Shown here: positions 36,568-46,579 of the stretch, piece after piece
Layout: each line of letters begins with the position of its first letter
Numbering within the stretch: position 1 is the first letter of the stretch
Source: Anagrus nilaparvatae
Lineage: Eukaryota; Arthropoda; Insecta; Hymenoptera; Mymaridae
Length of the DNA: 64,000 bases
Direction of reading: 5' to 3'
Assembly (NCBI GenBank): GCA_022575985.1
Contig: JAKSXM010000272.1
Location: 8,308,001-8,372,000 of the forward strand
Made by a program: the position numbers and the translations under genes
The notes under the pieces: model-generated
The model's input: only the letters and a program-made list of their open reading frames with translations
Told to the model about the DNA's origin: nothing
Database searches by the model: none

Positions 36568-36658
36568 AATTATTCCGCTAATACTTATTATAAGCATTAC
36601 TGCTCCCGTCAAAAATCCAAACACTACTTTGTATTGATTTTTACATAAATCAAAAAAT
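36568..36658 (-). CDS. Odorant receptor internal exon (TM5), frame broken at its 5' junction
   Basis: Acceptor TTTTTCAG at 36659 and donor ATT|GTGAGT at 36567. The open frame is F-F-D-L-C-K-N-Q-Y-K, then a hydrophobic helix ending I-S-I-S-G-I-I. That frame needs two bases from the previous exon, but only one is available. In the phase actually supplied, translation meets a TAG after about ten codons. The exon starts A followed by six T; one extra T would restore the family pattern. Confidence 0.72.
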
Positions 36659-36812
36659 CTGAAAAATATTTTAATTTAGAAATATAAAATAAATTTTAAA
36701 AATTTAATATCAAAGTAAATATTGCAATTATTTATGTGTAACAATTAGAGAGTAGAATTAAGAAGAAAGAATTATGAGAAATAGAAATTTATTTTAATTA
36801 CAGAATTATTAC

Positions 36813-36913
36813 TCAACTCGATCACTTTTTGGTGGTATATTATGCAATGTATCAACTTTTCGTGCTTGAAACTTTGGGGTTGCGAACTCTTTAAAGCATC
36901 ATCAATTCGATAT
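36813..36913 (-). CDS. Odorant receptor internal exon (loop after TM4)
   Basis: The first base completes the Glu of I-L-E, then Y-R-I-D-D-A-L and, after a Ser/Gln/Lys-rich loop, L-I-H-C-I-I-Y-H-Q-K-V-I-E-L. The L-x-x-x-I-x-x-H-x-x-x-I-E-F/L motif is standard for the family. The donor is TTGA|GTAATA at 36812, leaving one base; the next exon does not continue this frame. Confidence 0.82.
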
Positions 36914-36982
36914 CTAAAATAATTTCATGAAATCACATCATTATTTTAAAAATTGTTTTAAATTTAAAAAAATTTTTTTTAC

Positions 36983-37244
36983 TCAAGAATTTTGAATAAT
37001 CCTTTTAAGTGATGTGACAAGTTTATAATAAAACAATCCATTGAAAAAAGTCCAATTGAACAATAAATTACAAAGAAAATTGAAAATAAATAAATTTCAT
37101 AATAATATTCCTGCTCGTCAACAAAAAATTCTGTTCTCAGAAGAGGGAATTTTTTCCTAGGTACATCCAAAGGGTAAAGAATGTTCAATAGTAATGGAGC
37201 CAGTGGCAATGAAACAAATAAAATAAGACAGCTAAAACATGAAA
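36983..37244 (-). CDS. Odorant receptor internal exon (TM3, extracellular loop, TM4)
   Basis: Acceptor TTTTTTTAG at 37245; the first two bases complete an Ile codon. It reads a hydrophobic helix (C-F-S-C-L-I-L-F-V-S-L-P-L), then L-Y-P-L-D-V-P-R-K-K-F-P-L-L, E-F-F-V-D-E-Q-E-Y-Y-Y, another helix, and N-L-S-H-H-L-K-G-L-F-K-I-L-E. This is the most diagnostic part of the gene and has the hymenopteran receptor pattern. The donor is TTGA|GTAAAA at 36982. Confidence 0.88.
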
Positions 37245-37332
37245 CTAAAAAAATATTTACATTGATTATTTTAAACAATATTTTAAAAAACCATTATATC
37301 ATTTAAATAGCTTTGCATAAATATTTACTAAC

Positions 37333-37459
37333 TTAAATTTAATTTATTTATAAGTTTTGCCTTTTTAGCATATTTCTTCATACTTGCCAGTTCTTTTTTA
37401 TTTTTTTTCTTTATTATGTCTGACCAATTTTCAATCACTTTTTCTATGAGCTGAATCGT
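37333..37459 (-). CDS. Odorant receptor internal exon (intracellular loop between TM2 and TM3)
   Basis: Begins after acceptor TTAATGCATAG and reads T-I-Q-L-I-E-K-V-I-E-N-W-S-D-I-I, then a Lys-rich stretch and A-S-M-K-K-Y-A-K-K-A-K-L. The L-I-x-x-I-x-x-D/N-W and the M-x-x-Y-A-x-x-A/G-K pattern is the usual receptor segment before TM3. The donor is TTTAA|GTTAGT at 37332, phase 1, and joins cleanly to the 37244 exon. Confidence 0.8.
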
Positions 37460-38099
37460 CTATGCATTAAGAAAATATAAAAATGTTTACAACAAAAATA
37501 TTTAATATTACGACCTTCATTTATTTTTCATTAGCATTAGGGCAATCCGAATACTAATTTTCCAAATTCAAAAAATCCAAAATCTAAGGTTCAATGTTAA
37601 GAATTAGAAAAGTTTATCTCTATAGTGAAAAATCACGCTCTATCAGAATCTGATATTAGTTTTCACCTACAACCTTAAGTATACCCTAAAAACGGGGGTG
37701 AAAGGTGTAGGTCAGGTATTATTAGGAAATGTTATTATGTTATTGGGAAAAAATGGAAAAATCAATCAAAAAAGTGTCAAATTTTATTAAAAATGTTTAA
37801 ACACATTATTTTTTATTTAACTTTAAGCAAACTTTCTTAATTAAAGTCTCATTCATTTTGGTCCTATTTACAACACTTAAAAGGTATATAGGGGTAGCGA
37901 AACGGTCTCTAAGAATCTCTTCTTTATAATTTCATGCTTATCCTCCCATTTTCAGAATAGATTCTTTAATTCCCAAGAGTTTAAAAATGGTGCAATAAAG
38001 TCTGCATATTTTAAACAGAATTTTCGTTAGAAACCCCTAACCTCTAAAAAGCTTTTGTTTCTTTTAGTCAATAAGAAAGAAAAAAAAAGGTAAAATTAT

Positions 38100-38250
38100 A
38101 TGAGTTGTTCCTGGACTCTGGCGAGCTCGGGCGTTCTTGTCTTTTCACATAGCTTAGCCACTCTACCGAGCTCGGGCGTTCGTAGCCTTTCACATAGCTT
38201 TTCACGTGAACTTAGCTTCGCGGTGCTTAGCGTTGGTCTTTGCTCCCTTT
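38100..38250 (+). repeat. Short tandem duplication in GC-richer block
   Basis: Two copies of a unit sharing GAGCTCGGGCGTTCKT and CTTTTCACATAGCTT (about 38123-38157 and 38168-38203). It lies just downstream, on the minus strand, of the histone-type stem-loop. Composition is far from the AT-rich neighbourhood. Confidence 0.5.
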
Positions 38251-38334
38251 GCTCTTACGGCAGTAGTATTTCTTTGCTATCACCTTTGTTCCTTTACCTC
38301 ATCGAGTACTTATGATTTATCGTATAAGGAACGT

Positions 38335-38350
38335 GGCCCTGAAAAGGGCC
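38335..38350 (-). terminator. Histone mRNA 3' stem-loop
   Basis: GGCCCTTTTCAGGGCC on the minus strand: a 6-bp GC-rich stem and a TTTC loop, matching the SLBP-binding histone 3' end consensus exactly. Confidence 0.75.
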
Positions 38351-38470
38351 GATTGGTAAAATCCTCCCTTGCCACGTCTCATAATTTTTACATTGTAAAC
38401 TTCGTAACGAATTTGTCGCGCGCGCTCCAATCAGTGAACGAGTTCGAAGTCAGCGAAGGCCTATAAATAT
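38335..38470 (-). pseudogene. Histone H4 relic: promoter-like region, 5' coding end, and 3' stem-loop
   Basis: On the minus strand, ATGAGACGTGGCAAGGGAGG starts at 38382. It matches the start of insect histone H4 genes (M-T-G-R-G-K-G-G) if three bases are missing after the fourth base. Upstream are an ATTGG (inverted CCAAT) box at about 38428 and TATATTTATA at about 38463, as in histone promoters. Twelve bases after the homology comes GGCCCTTTTCAGGGCC (38350-38335), a perfect replication-dependent histone 3' stem-loop (6-bp stem, TTTC loop) followed by ACG. The central about 95 codons of H4 are absent, so this is an internally deleted copy. A second stem-loop lies at 38914. The stem-loop is secure; the H4 assignment of the short coding end is inference. 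Confidence 0.6.
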
Positions 38471-38913
38471 AACCGCAAATATGACCAAAGCAGCATTTGC
38501 TGTCCTGACTTCAGCCTTCACGCACGCGGCTACCTTGACACCTTCGCTATGCTGTGGATGACATTGTTTGCTGGTTTGATTGTTGCTGATGTGCTTGGTG
38601 CACTTGGAGGAGTCCATGGCTTTCGGACGTTAAATCCTCATTGAAGCAGCTCATAAGCTGTGATTGATTGAATCGCTTGGTGCAATTTTCCGAGCTCGTA
38701 GGCTTGAAGAGGTGGACATTGATATTCCTGGCCAGGAGAAGTCACCTGAGCACTAGGTGCTCGCATGTTTGTAAGTTTTTGATTTCTCTTTTGTATATTT
38801 GTGTATGTATGTGTATTCGTGACCTTGGTGATTTAATTTGTTGTATGTCTGTGATTTATTGATTTTGGAACGTGTGGCTGAAGCCACGCATCAAATGCAA
38901 AAAAAAAACCACC

Positions 38914-38929
38914 GGCTCTTTTTAGGGCC
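38914..38929 (+). terminator. Second histone-type 3' stem-loop (degenerate loop)
   Basis: GGCTCTTTTTAGGGCC on the plus strand, preceded by AAAACCACC as in histone 3' ends. The stem pairs in six positions (one G-T pair) and the loop is TTTT instead of TTTC. With the opposite-strand stem-loop at 38335 this looks like the outer ends of a divergent histone gene pair. No second histone coding sequence could be read between 38480 and 38910. Confidence 0.55.
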
Positions 38930-39239
38930 CCTAATACGTAAAACATATAAACAAGTAATTCAGAAAGCTTCTACTGAAATTAACAGCTTTGGAGTTGCTT
39001 TTTATTATTTAGATTTGCAAATTCTTGTTAAAAGAATTCTTGCAAATTACCTTCATTTTTTCTGGATCAGTTAGTACCCTCTCACTGTTAATAATAACAA
39101 AGATAAAATTGATTGACAAAAGAAATGTGACTAAGCTAAGCTGAGAGTAACCCTCGCCCCTCTACTAACTACTCAAATAATTTGTTAAAAAGAAATAGGT
39201 GCTCCAAATAAACATAGGAGTTACAAACGATATATAATC

Positions 39240-40450
39240 CACATAATTAGCTACATTTAATAATAATTCTTCCAAGTATTTTGCAGTGCTGTTATAAACC
39301 CAAAACTGTTTTTGAAAACAGTTTCAAAAGAGTTTTTACTCTATACGGGACTCTAGTAAACTGATCTGATACAGCCTTGATCAATATAAAAATGCTGTAC
39401 AAGGTCATAATTCTTGACTTATTGGAATTTGACAATATCCGCAAAACAGATTTGTAATCGAAAAAATTTTTGCACCAAAAAACCTTTGTAATAACTCTTC
39501 CGTTTTTGGCAGTGTCTGGCAGTGTCTGGCTCAATGTAGCTGTTTACAAATCTTGCATCGAAGCATACTAATCATCATTTAAAACTTCAGTTTCTTTAAC
39601 GTATTCTTTGAGTTGGTCAATCTTATCTTCGTCTCTAGTTCCTATTTGAGCTACATTAACTATTGTACATTTTTTTACTTCATAATTGGTATTTTTAAAA
39701 ATAATATTTTGTTTATTCAAAACTTTGCCATCCATACCAATAGAACAGTCACCAAAATCTAGAACACACTAGAGATTAACAAACAAATCTATATCAAAAA
39801 TCATGTGTGTTGACAATACAGTGATAACCACAAATTCATGCCTAGCTTCTTAATATTCTAACTTTCATGATAAACGCCTGCGATACACAAGTGATTTCAG
39901 ATCCAAAATCAATTAAGGCATATATTAATATATAACATACCATTGCTTTTATTTTAGGGCTAACCCACCTTTCATTCCTCCTTCCTTATTCTATTTTTTC
40001 TTCATAAGCATCGTATAAAAGATCTTGCACTACTTTGAGAGCAGAACACCTAAACACTCGAACATGGTACTGTTCAAACCCTCCTAATTCATCTTCCCAG
40101 TTTTCTTAACCTGTAAACGTTAACTACCCGTTTTTCGCCAATTTTCTACTCTTTAAATTTGATGACTAGGCTTAACCTGTGATTTATCTGTACTAAAGTT
40201 TTGATGACTATTAACTTATAATTACTACTAGTTCCATTAGATTTATCAAAAGAGTTAACCTGTTCTGTTTTATTACCCCTATTTTAACCCATATTACCTG
40301 TATCATAATCCACGTGTACAAAGTCCCACTTCTGCGAGGCCTCCATTATAGCCATTGAATTCCTGAAACTAATCACCTTTTATTCTTCCCCAAAGATTCT
40401 TCTTCAAAAAATAAGAAAACTGCTATTTTAATTGCTTGAAATGTCTGCCG
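39240..40450 (-). mobile_element. LTR-retrotransposon gag/protease relic
   Basis: Minus-strand relic with many stops. At 39919-39872 it reads A-L-I-D-F-G-S-E-I-T-C-V-S-Q-A-F, matching the retropepsin active-site region of insect LTR retrotransposons (usual A-L-I-D-T-G-S-E-I-T), with Phe replacing the active-site Thr. Upstream (about 40000-40450) is diverged protein-like sequence in the place of gag. The open minus frame at 39534-39292 lies downstream in the same direction. No reverse transcriptase or LTRs were identified, and it cannot encode an active element. Confidence 0.55.
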
Positions 40451-41342
40451 TATTTATAAAGGGAGCCCTATTTACCCTACCACTGTCAATGGAGTTTTAG
40501 CACTCGAAAGAAAAAATAAATTTTGTTTTAAAACAACTTAACTTTATTTTAAGTTTATTTTTAGATAAATTTTTTATTATTTAAAAATTTTAACCACTTA
40601 GATATTTAGATTTATTTGAATTTTGAATTATAAAATAAAGTAATTTTATTTACAATTTTTTATTATTAAATGAACTGTTTAACTCCACAAAAAAGAAACA
40701 TTTTTACTTGACTATACGTAATATAAAAAAAATAGTTATTTGTGAAACAAGTGCATGTAAATTTAAATCCTATTGTGAGCACGAATATGGGTTGTGCGGC
40801 GAAGCTGTACGTAAAAGTATGTTTTAATTATGTTTTAAATACAGTAAATCAAAAAATTAATATGTTAAAATTTATTTATAAAATAGCATTACTTGTTTTT
40901 GGCGGAAAAGATAAAATAAATAGATGGCTTGAAGTCCAAATAGAGAGAAAATAACAGCTAATCCTTGAAATACAAAATCCTGATTTTTTCTATTTTCATA
41001 TAATTTTATTGCCTGTATCAGATAGAATTAAATTAAAGAATTTAAATTTCATGAATAGACCAATCAGTGGCACGTAACGCTAGCAAGCTTATGCCGGACT
41101 TTAGTCAAAGGGTTCATATACGTGAACGTATACGTAGAATTCCGGGTCACGAGACAATTCTTTTTGTCTAAATACTCCACAAAGTAAAAAATAATGAACA
41201 CAATATTGATACAGTTTTTTAATTTTACTACGATTTAGTAATATTACTACAAAAATAGTAAATTTACTAAACCGGGCTCAGTAGAGCAGAGGTAACGTTC
41301 TTGCTTTGTAACATAGTATTATATTATGAAGTGGGTATACTG

Positions 41343-41828
41343 CACAGTGTGGCAAAGTGGACAAAAATCGCTCTTAGACTGAGTTTCTTAATTATCGACT
41401 TGAAACCTGTTTTGAATGACTTTAAAATAAGCATGCTTTCGTGTCTCACTGCGGATTTCTCATATTTTTTTATTTTTAATTAGCCTATTTACACGACCCC
41501 AACCTATTCATCTATCGAAATTTTCACATCCTACATTTTTTGCACTCTAAAATAAACGGGAAATTTTTCTGTGTTAATCCTGCTTTATATACATAAAAAT
41601 TAAAAAACATTTCTAAGTCAAAAAATATTAAATCATAATTTTTGCGTATTATAGAATCTCGCATAAAATGAATTTTTAGTAAATAGGCTAATTAAAAATA
41701 AAAAAATATGAAAAATCCGCAGTGATACACGAAAGCAGGCTTATTTTAAAGTCGTTTAAAACAAGTTTCAAGTTGATAGCTCAAAAACTCAGTCCAAGAA
41801 CGATTTTTGTCCATTTTGCTACACTGTG
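41343..41828. mobile_element. 486-bp foldback element, CACAGTG family
   Basis: Left end CACAGTGTGGCAAAGTGGAC and right end (minus strand) CACAGTGTAGCAAAATGGAC. The arms match inwards for about 160 bp, including ACTTTAAAATAAGC, GCTTTCGTGT, and TTTTTAATTAGCCTATTTA. The terminal 35 bases resemble those of the element at 44183-44695, whereas the interiors are unrelated. No clear target duplication was seen. No frame beyond a fortuitous one. Confidence 0.7.
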
Positions 41829-42399
41829 CGCCGCTGATGTGGAACAATGATTTAATAAAAATTAAATTATTTAATAAAAATTAAATATTTTTTATAAGAA
41901 GGGAGAGTAGAGCAGGTCCGCAGCAGACAGATGAAATAGAAAGTGCTATTTACTGTCTCCGTATCTCATTCAAAGAGGGCGTTTTTCAAGGTTTTTTGCG
42001 CCTCTTTTAAAGCGTAGAGCCGTATAAGTACAACTCTGTATTTTAAAGGCGGAATTGTCAGCAAAGCTCCTATAAAAAAGTCGGACCTTTGACCGCAATT
42101 GGCCTTCCCAAATCCTAAGGAGGTTAAAGATAATTGCGTTTGAGAAACGGTTGTTAAAGTTCCACCAACCCTGTATATTCCTTCTAAATCCTACAGTTTC
42201 ACTAACAATTTATCCACATATGTCTTCAAACCAAAAATTATTTCCATTAAAGGAAAAAGCGGTATATATCTCAATATATATATCGACTTCCGAGAAAATA
42301 AAAGCAAAAAATGCTGTTTGGACCGCTTGTGCAAATTGTTGGTGACCTCCGACATAACGTAAGGTTCAAAGAGGTTAAACATAAGCACATACATAATAA

Positions 42400-43420
42400 A
42401 TTTACTATAATTTGTAGTAACTTACTACTAGTAGTAATATTACTACAAATTTAGTAAAATTACTACAACTTGTATTAAAATCAAAATTATTTATTTTTGA
42501 GCCAAATGCGACTAAATATAGCTTTAGGAGTTCATTAACGTTTGTAATGTATAATATTAACCTTTATTTTCCATTTTTAATATTATAAGCATACTATACC
42601 TACATTTATATTCAGCATTAATAATGAAATAATAACTTAATTTTAAATCTTATAATATTTAATAATATAAAAAACGAAGAATATAAATATAGAAAATATT
42701 TTTTAGTGTAGGGTCAAGGATGAGGTTTTGAACAGTTTAAAGAAAATTCGTGACTTTACTAACAAATAAAAATAAAAATATAGTATTTTTTAACGTAATA
42801 ACTTTTTAAATAGCAAAAATGAACATAATTCTTGATGAATAAACGGTTATTTGCGAGATACGTTTAATATTTTCATTTTAAATAGAGCTTTAATTAAGAA
42901 AACCTAAAATACCAGGGTTTCGAACACTAAGACACTGTTCTGGGATTTCTGAAATTGCAGGGATCAATTTTGATGTTTCTAAACATCATTTTCTACCTGT
43001 TTAAAAAAATTTTAAAGCACGTTAAAAAATTAGAAAGCTGAAAAGTTAAAATTCACATGTTATTTAAATGGGGAAATGGAGGTGCTCACAGGCACGTGTT
43101 TTTGTAAAGCAAAAGTAATATGAGCAATAGGTCACAAGAAAAACCGGGGAGCAATTTACAAATGTGATAGAAAAATAAATCATTATTTCATTATTATTGC
43201 TGAATATAGAAGCAGGTATAGTATGCTTATAATATTAAAAACGGAAAATAAAGGTTAATATTGTGTATTACAAACGTAAATGAACTTCAAAAGCTATATT
43301 TAGTCGTATCTGACTGAGAAACAAATTTTGATTTTACCACAAATTGTAGTAATTTTACTACATTTGTAGTACTATTACTACGAAATCGTAAAATTACTAC
43401 TAATTGTACTACAAATTGTG
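42400..43420. mobile_element. About 1-kb foldback element with TAGTA-rich ends
   Basis: The arms at about 42400-42660 and 43160-43420 are inverted copies. The ends are built of ATTACTAC/GTAGTAAT variants; inside them ATATTAACCTTTATTTTCC and AAGCATACTATACCT at the left have inverted partners at the right (GGTATAGTATGCTT, GGAAAATAAAGGTTAATAT). About 500 bp of unique AT-rich sequence lies between. A similar TAGTAATATTACTAC fragment occurs alone at 41223-41268. No frame and no certain target duplication. Confidence 0.65.
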
Positions 43421-43483
43421 ATGGGCGTGACCAATCCAAGGAACTCTAGCTGTGTTTGAGGAAACTCTAAAATCCTCCGCCGT

Positions 43484-43810
43484 GTGTCTGCTTATCCGGA
43501 ACATGTGTACGCATGTCAAATGTGTGTATCTACAATGACCCGTGAGTGCCAAAAGAGGATCCTGGATAGGGAAGCAAGCTGTCTGATTATGTGCGGAGCA
43601 ACCTGCACTATCTTTGGCCTCTACTGGCGCACGACGGGAGGTGGGGAACTCTGCAGCCAGAGCCCATCATTAACGGTTTGGCAATGTTGTTGGTATGTAC
43701 CCAAGCTGCTGGAGGACTCTAAATTTTCAAAGCGAATTGTGCTTTTATTTGTGGAGGAATGGGAGGAGCAAGGTGGTGCAAGTACATGCCGTCAGCTATA
43801 TCCTTTGTGA
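43484..43810 (+). pseudogene. Cys-rich open frame in the LINE 5' region, unassigned
   Basis: A 108-codon frame rich in Cys and Trp, upstream of the gag start and with composition like the LINE rather than the surrounding genome. No domain could be named. It may be 5' untranslated sequence or a fragment of another element; translation is not supported. Confidence 0.25.
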
Positions 43811-43899
43811 TGCAACCAGTCTGCATGTCAGCTGCCCGGAATGTGAGTGGTCAAAGGAGGCCGTTGCACATGGAGCGACGAAATCTTACATGATTCAAA

Positions 43900-45722
43900 A
43901 TGTCGAATATAACTTTACATAAAAGCATGACTGAATTTGAAAGGAACGGTGAAAATGCTCAAAATATGGATTGCAAAATCGAGACAAAAGATTTATATAC
44001 AACAAAGGAGGGTGAGATAGAAAAGATTTTCTTCAGTACCTCGGTTGGCAAGAATATCATAGAGCTAAGGCGATGCCAAGCTACCATTGAGAGGCTGTAT
44101 GATGAGATGACGGAAATAATTGTTAAAATGGAAGAGCAATTTAAGAAACAGCCTAACATGTCAATGGTAGTACAAGACGGCGCACAGTGCGGCAAAATGT
44201 ACAAAAATCGCTCTCCCAAACACATTTTATTCTTTTGATTTAATTTTTGCGGCAAATTGCTTGTAAAGTGGTACAGATTTGTTAGTTGCTGCAACTTTTT
44301 TTAATTTTAACTTCTTTTTTTTTTAAACGCTTTTCAGATGTAAAACTTAAACTTGCAAAAAATTGAAAAAAATTTTTTTAAAATTATTTTTCTATTTTTA
44401 ACGTTATATATGAGTAATATATAGGTGAGAATGCATCTATTATAATTTTTATTCATATAAACTCATATATAACATTAAACATAGAAAAATAATTTTTAAA
44501 AAATTTTTTTCAATTTTTTGCAAGTTTAAGTTTTACATCTGAAACGCGTTTAAAAAAAAAAAAGAAGTTAAAATTCAAAAAAATTGCAGCAACTCACAAA
44601 TCTGTACCACTTTACAAGTAATTTGCCGCAAAAATTAAATCAAAAGAATAAAATGTGTTTGGGAGAGCTATTTTTGTCCATTTTGCCGCACTGTGCGGCG
44701 TGAAGCTCTTCAAGAATAACATGAACAAGTTGAAAGTTATCATAGGCAAGCAGGTAAGAGAAGCCCTTGCCATAGAGATGGAATTTAAGCAATACGTAAG
44801 TGCAGAAAATTCCAAAAGTGTCACATCTGATAAGAAACGGGGCCGAGAAGTATCGTACGTGGAGCAAGGAGGAACCCAGACTCCTTTTAAAAAGAGTGCT
44901 GGTGAAAAAAGCCAAAACAGGGAATTAAAAATCTCTTCTGCTGCAGCTGCCAGGTTAATTAAGCCAATTACGGCTAACGTAATTGTCAGTCCTCAGGTAG
45001 AGACGGTAAACCTGGTTAGAAACAATGGAGACGATGAAAGAGATCCAGAATCTCAGACTTCCTCTAGAAATACCGAAGACAATGAAGGCTTCCAACAGTT
45101 TACTGGCCGTAGGTACAGAAGGAAAAAAAGGAAAAAGGAAGAGAGAAAGCAAATAGATGAGAAAAAGGGGAAGAAGAAAAAATCAAGTCAAAAAAAGATT
45201 CCCAGAGCAAGAGATAAGGCAGTAACGATAAAGTTGCCGGACGACAGGGCTTATGCTGATGCCCTGAAGCAAATAAAGGAGAAAGTCAGTGAACAGGCCA
45301 AGGAAGCCAAGATCAGTTCGGTAAGAAAGACCCAAGCGGGTAATATACTGATCGAGATGAAGGGAAAAGAAGCAGGGAAAGCAGCCCTTCTTGAAGCAGT
45401 GAAGAAAATGATGGGAGAAAATGTTACGGTGACATTCTTGACACCACGGCGAACTCTCCAAATAAGAGACATCGACTGTTTCACCTTGGTAGAAGAAATA
45501 GAGGCAGCTTTGAAAGTCGCGTTGAGGGGTGCTGGCCCTATCAAAGTTAGATTATCCCAACCCAATCTTCGGAAACAAATCTTCGCAGTCAAAATAGACG
45601 AGAAGGCTGCATTTAAACTGGTTAAGAAAGGTAGTATTAAGCTAGGCCTTGGTGACAGCAGAGTGAGGTTACAAATGGCTCTGGTTTTTCAAATGACTGG
45701 GATATGGTCACATATCCTCTAA
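43900..45722 (+). pseudogene. LINE gag-like protein, interrupted by a foldback element
   Basis: The first part (43900-44182) has a charged, coiled-coil-like stretch; the second (from 44696) has a Lys/Glu-rich basic region (residues K-K-R-K-K and similar, about 45115-45200) followed by a globular domain with I-K-L-P-D-D-R-A-Y-A-D-A-L, as in R1-clade gag proteins that assist RNA packaging. Removing the foldback element and one 5-bp duplication puts both parts back in one frame. The frame then fails near the zinc-knuckle region, where C-F-K-C has become F-F-K-stop. The frame starting at 44655 actually begins inside the foldback element. Confidence 0.7.
44183..44695. mobile_element. 513-bp foldback element with CGGCG target duplication, nested in LINE gag
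   Basis: Ends are CACAGTGCGGCAAAATG at the left and CATTTTGCCGCACTGTG at the right. The arms are nearly identical inverted copies over about 230 bp (for example GTAAAGTGGTACAGATTTGT opposite ACAAATCTGTACCACTTTAC). CGGCG flanks both sides (44178-44182 and 44696-44700). The first 35 bases resemble the ends of the element at 41343-41828. A 5-bp duplication and CACAGTG ends do not match a superfamily I can name with confidence. Confidence 0.8.
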
Positions 45723-45889
45723 ATGCGAAGGACCAGACCGAAGCAAATTATTCTTTAAGTATGGGATGGAGAACCACAAAGCGGATGATTGCAGAGGTAA
45801 GTTACGATGCTTCCACTGCTATTTCGTCAAATTGAAAGGCAAGGAACTAAGCCACTTTTTAGGCTCCAAAAAGTGCTCAGAGTTCAGAA

Positions 45890-46570
45890 AACCGACATCC
45901 TTATGATCAAGGTTGCCCAAGGAAACATGCGCAGAAGCTGGACTGCAAACCAGTTCTTTTACCAAATACAGAGAGTGGCAGACCTGCGGCTCATAAGCAA
46001 GCAGTACCCTTCTAAGCACTCGAATCCAAGCACCTGGTTTGACGACGAGCTCGGAACAGCAGCTATTGAAATTTCGAATCCTGGAGTATTTCCAATCGAA
46101 GAATCAGGAAGGGGTAGAGGTTTCGTTTGAGTTAGGAGTAGGAGCATTACCTATGTAAGCTACTATCTAACGCAGAACGGGCCTGTCCAGAATTATTATG
46201 GGAAGCTTAATGACTTGGAGGACTTTTCCAGAGAAGTTGGTGACAATCTGACTTTAATGCTCAGACAGTTGACTGGGGCATGTCCTACACTGACTTAAAA
46301 GGGAGGGCGACCCTTGAAATGGCGTCGAGGCTGAGTCTCGCTGTGTTGAATGTAGGTGACACCACGACTTTTAGAAGGGCTGGTTACACCGAAACTATAC
46401 CCGACGTGTATTTTGCAACTGAACGACTGAGTACGAGGGTAACAAGTTGGAATGTAATGGACATCTACAATGCGAGCGACCACGAATGCATATCGTTTGA
46501 AATTCAGCCACAGACACCACCTTCAGGCGTACAATACAGGCCCAAGAGGTTGGAACCTTAATAAGCTGAA
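45890..46570 (+). pseudogene. LINE APE-type endonuclease remnant
   Basis: Fragments in shifting frames keep the endonuclease order: Q-G-N-M-R-R-S near the start, S-T-W-F-D-D-E-L-G-T-A-A-I, G-R-G-R-G-F-V, Y-Y-G-K-L-N-D-L-E-D-F-S-R-E-V-G-D-N-L, then R-A-T-L-E-M-A-S-R-L-S-L-A-V-L-N-V-G, T-I-P-D-V-Y-F-A, and the C-terminal S-D-H-E-C-I-S-F. The catalytic G-D-F-N-A is destroyed near 46262. It would have nicked target DNA in an intact element. Confidence 0.75.
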
Positions 46571-46579
46571 TAGAGAGCG

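Noticed and set aside
38480..38910. A second histone (H3-like) coding remnant between the divergent promoter and the plus-strand stem-loop, suggested by ATGACCAAAGCAG at 38480.
   Set aside because: The similarity to the H3 start needs both a deletion and an insertion, the TATA-to-ATG distance is too short, and no histone sequence can be read further on.
41272..41320. tRNA-like string GGCTCAGTAGAGCAGAGG suggesting a tRNA or tRNA-derived SINE.
   Set aside because: It resembles a D-arm, but no acceptor stem, anticodon stem or B box could be found around it.
44640..45592. Several open frames on the minus strand across the LINE gag region.
   Set aside because: Antisense shadows of the gag reading frame, with no family resemblance.
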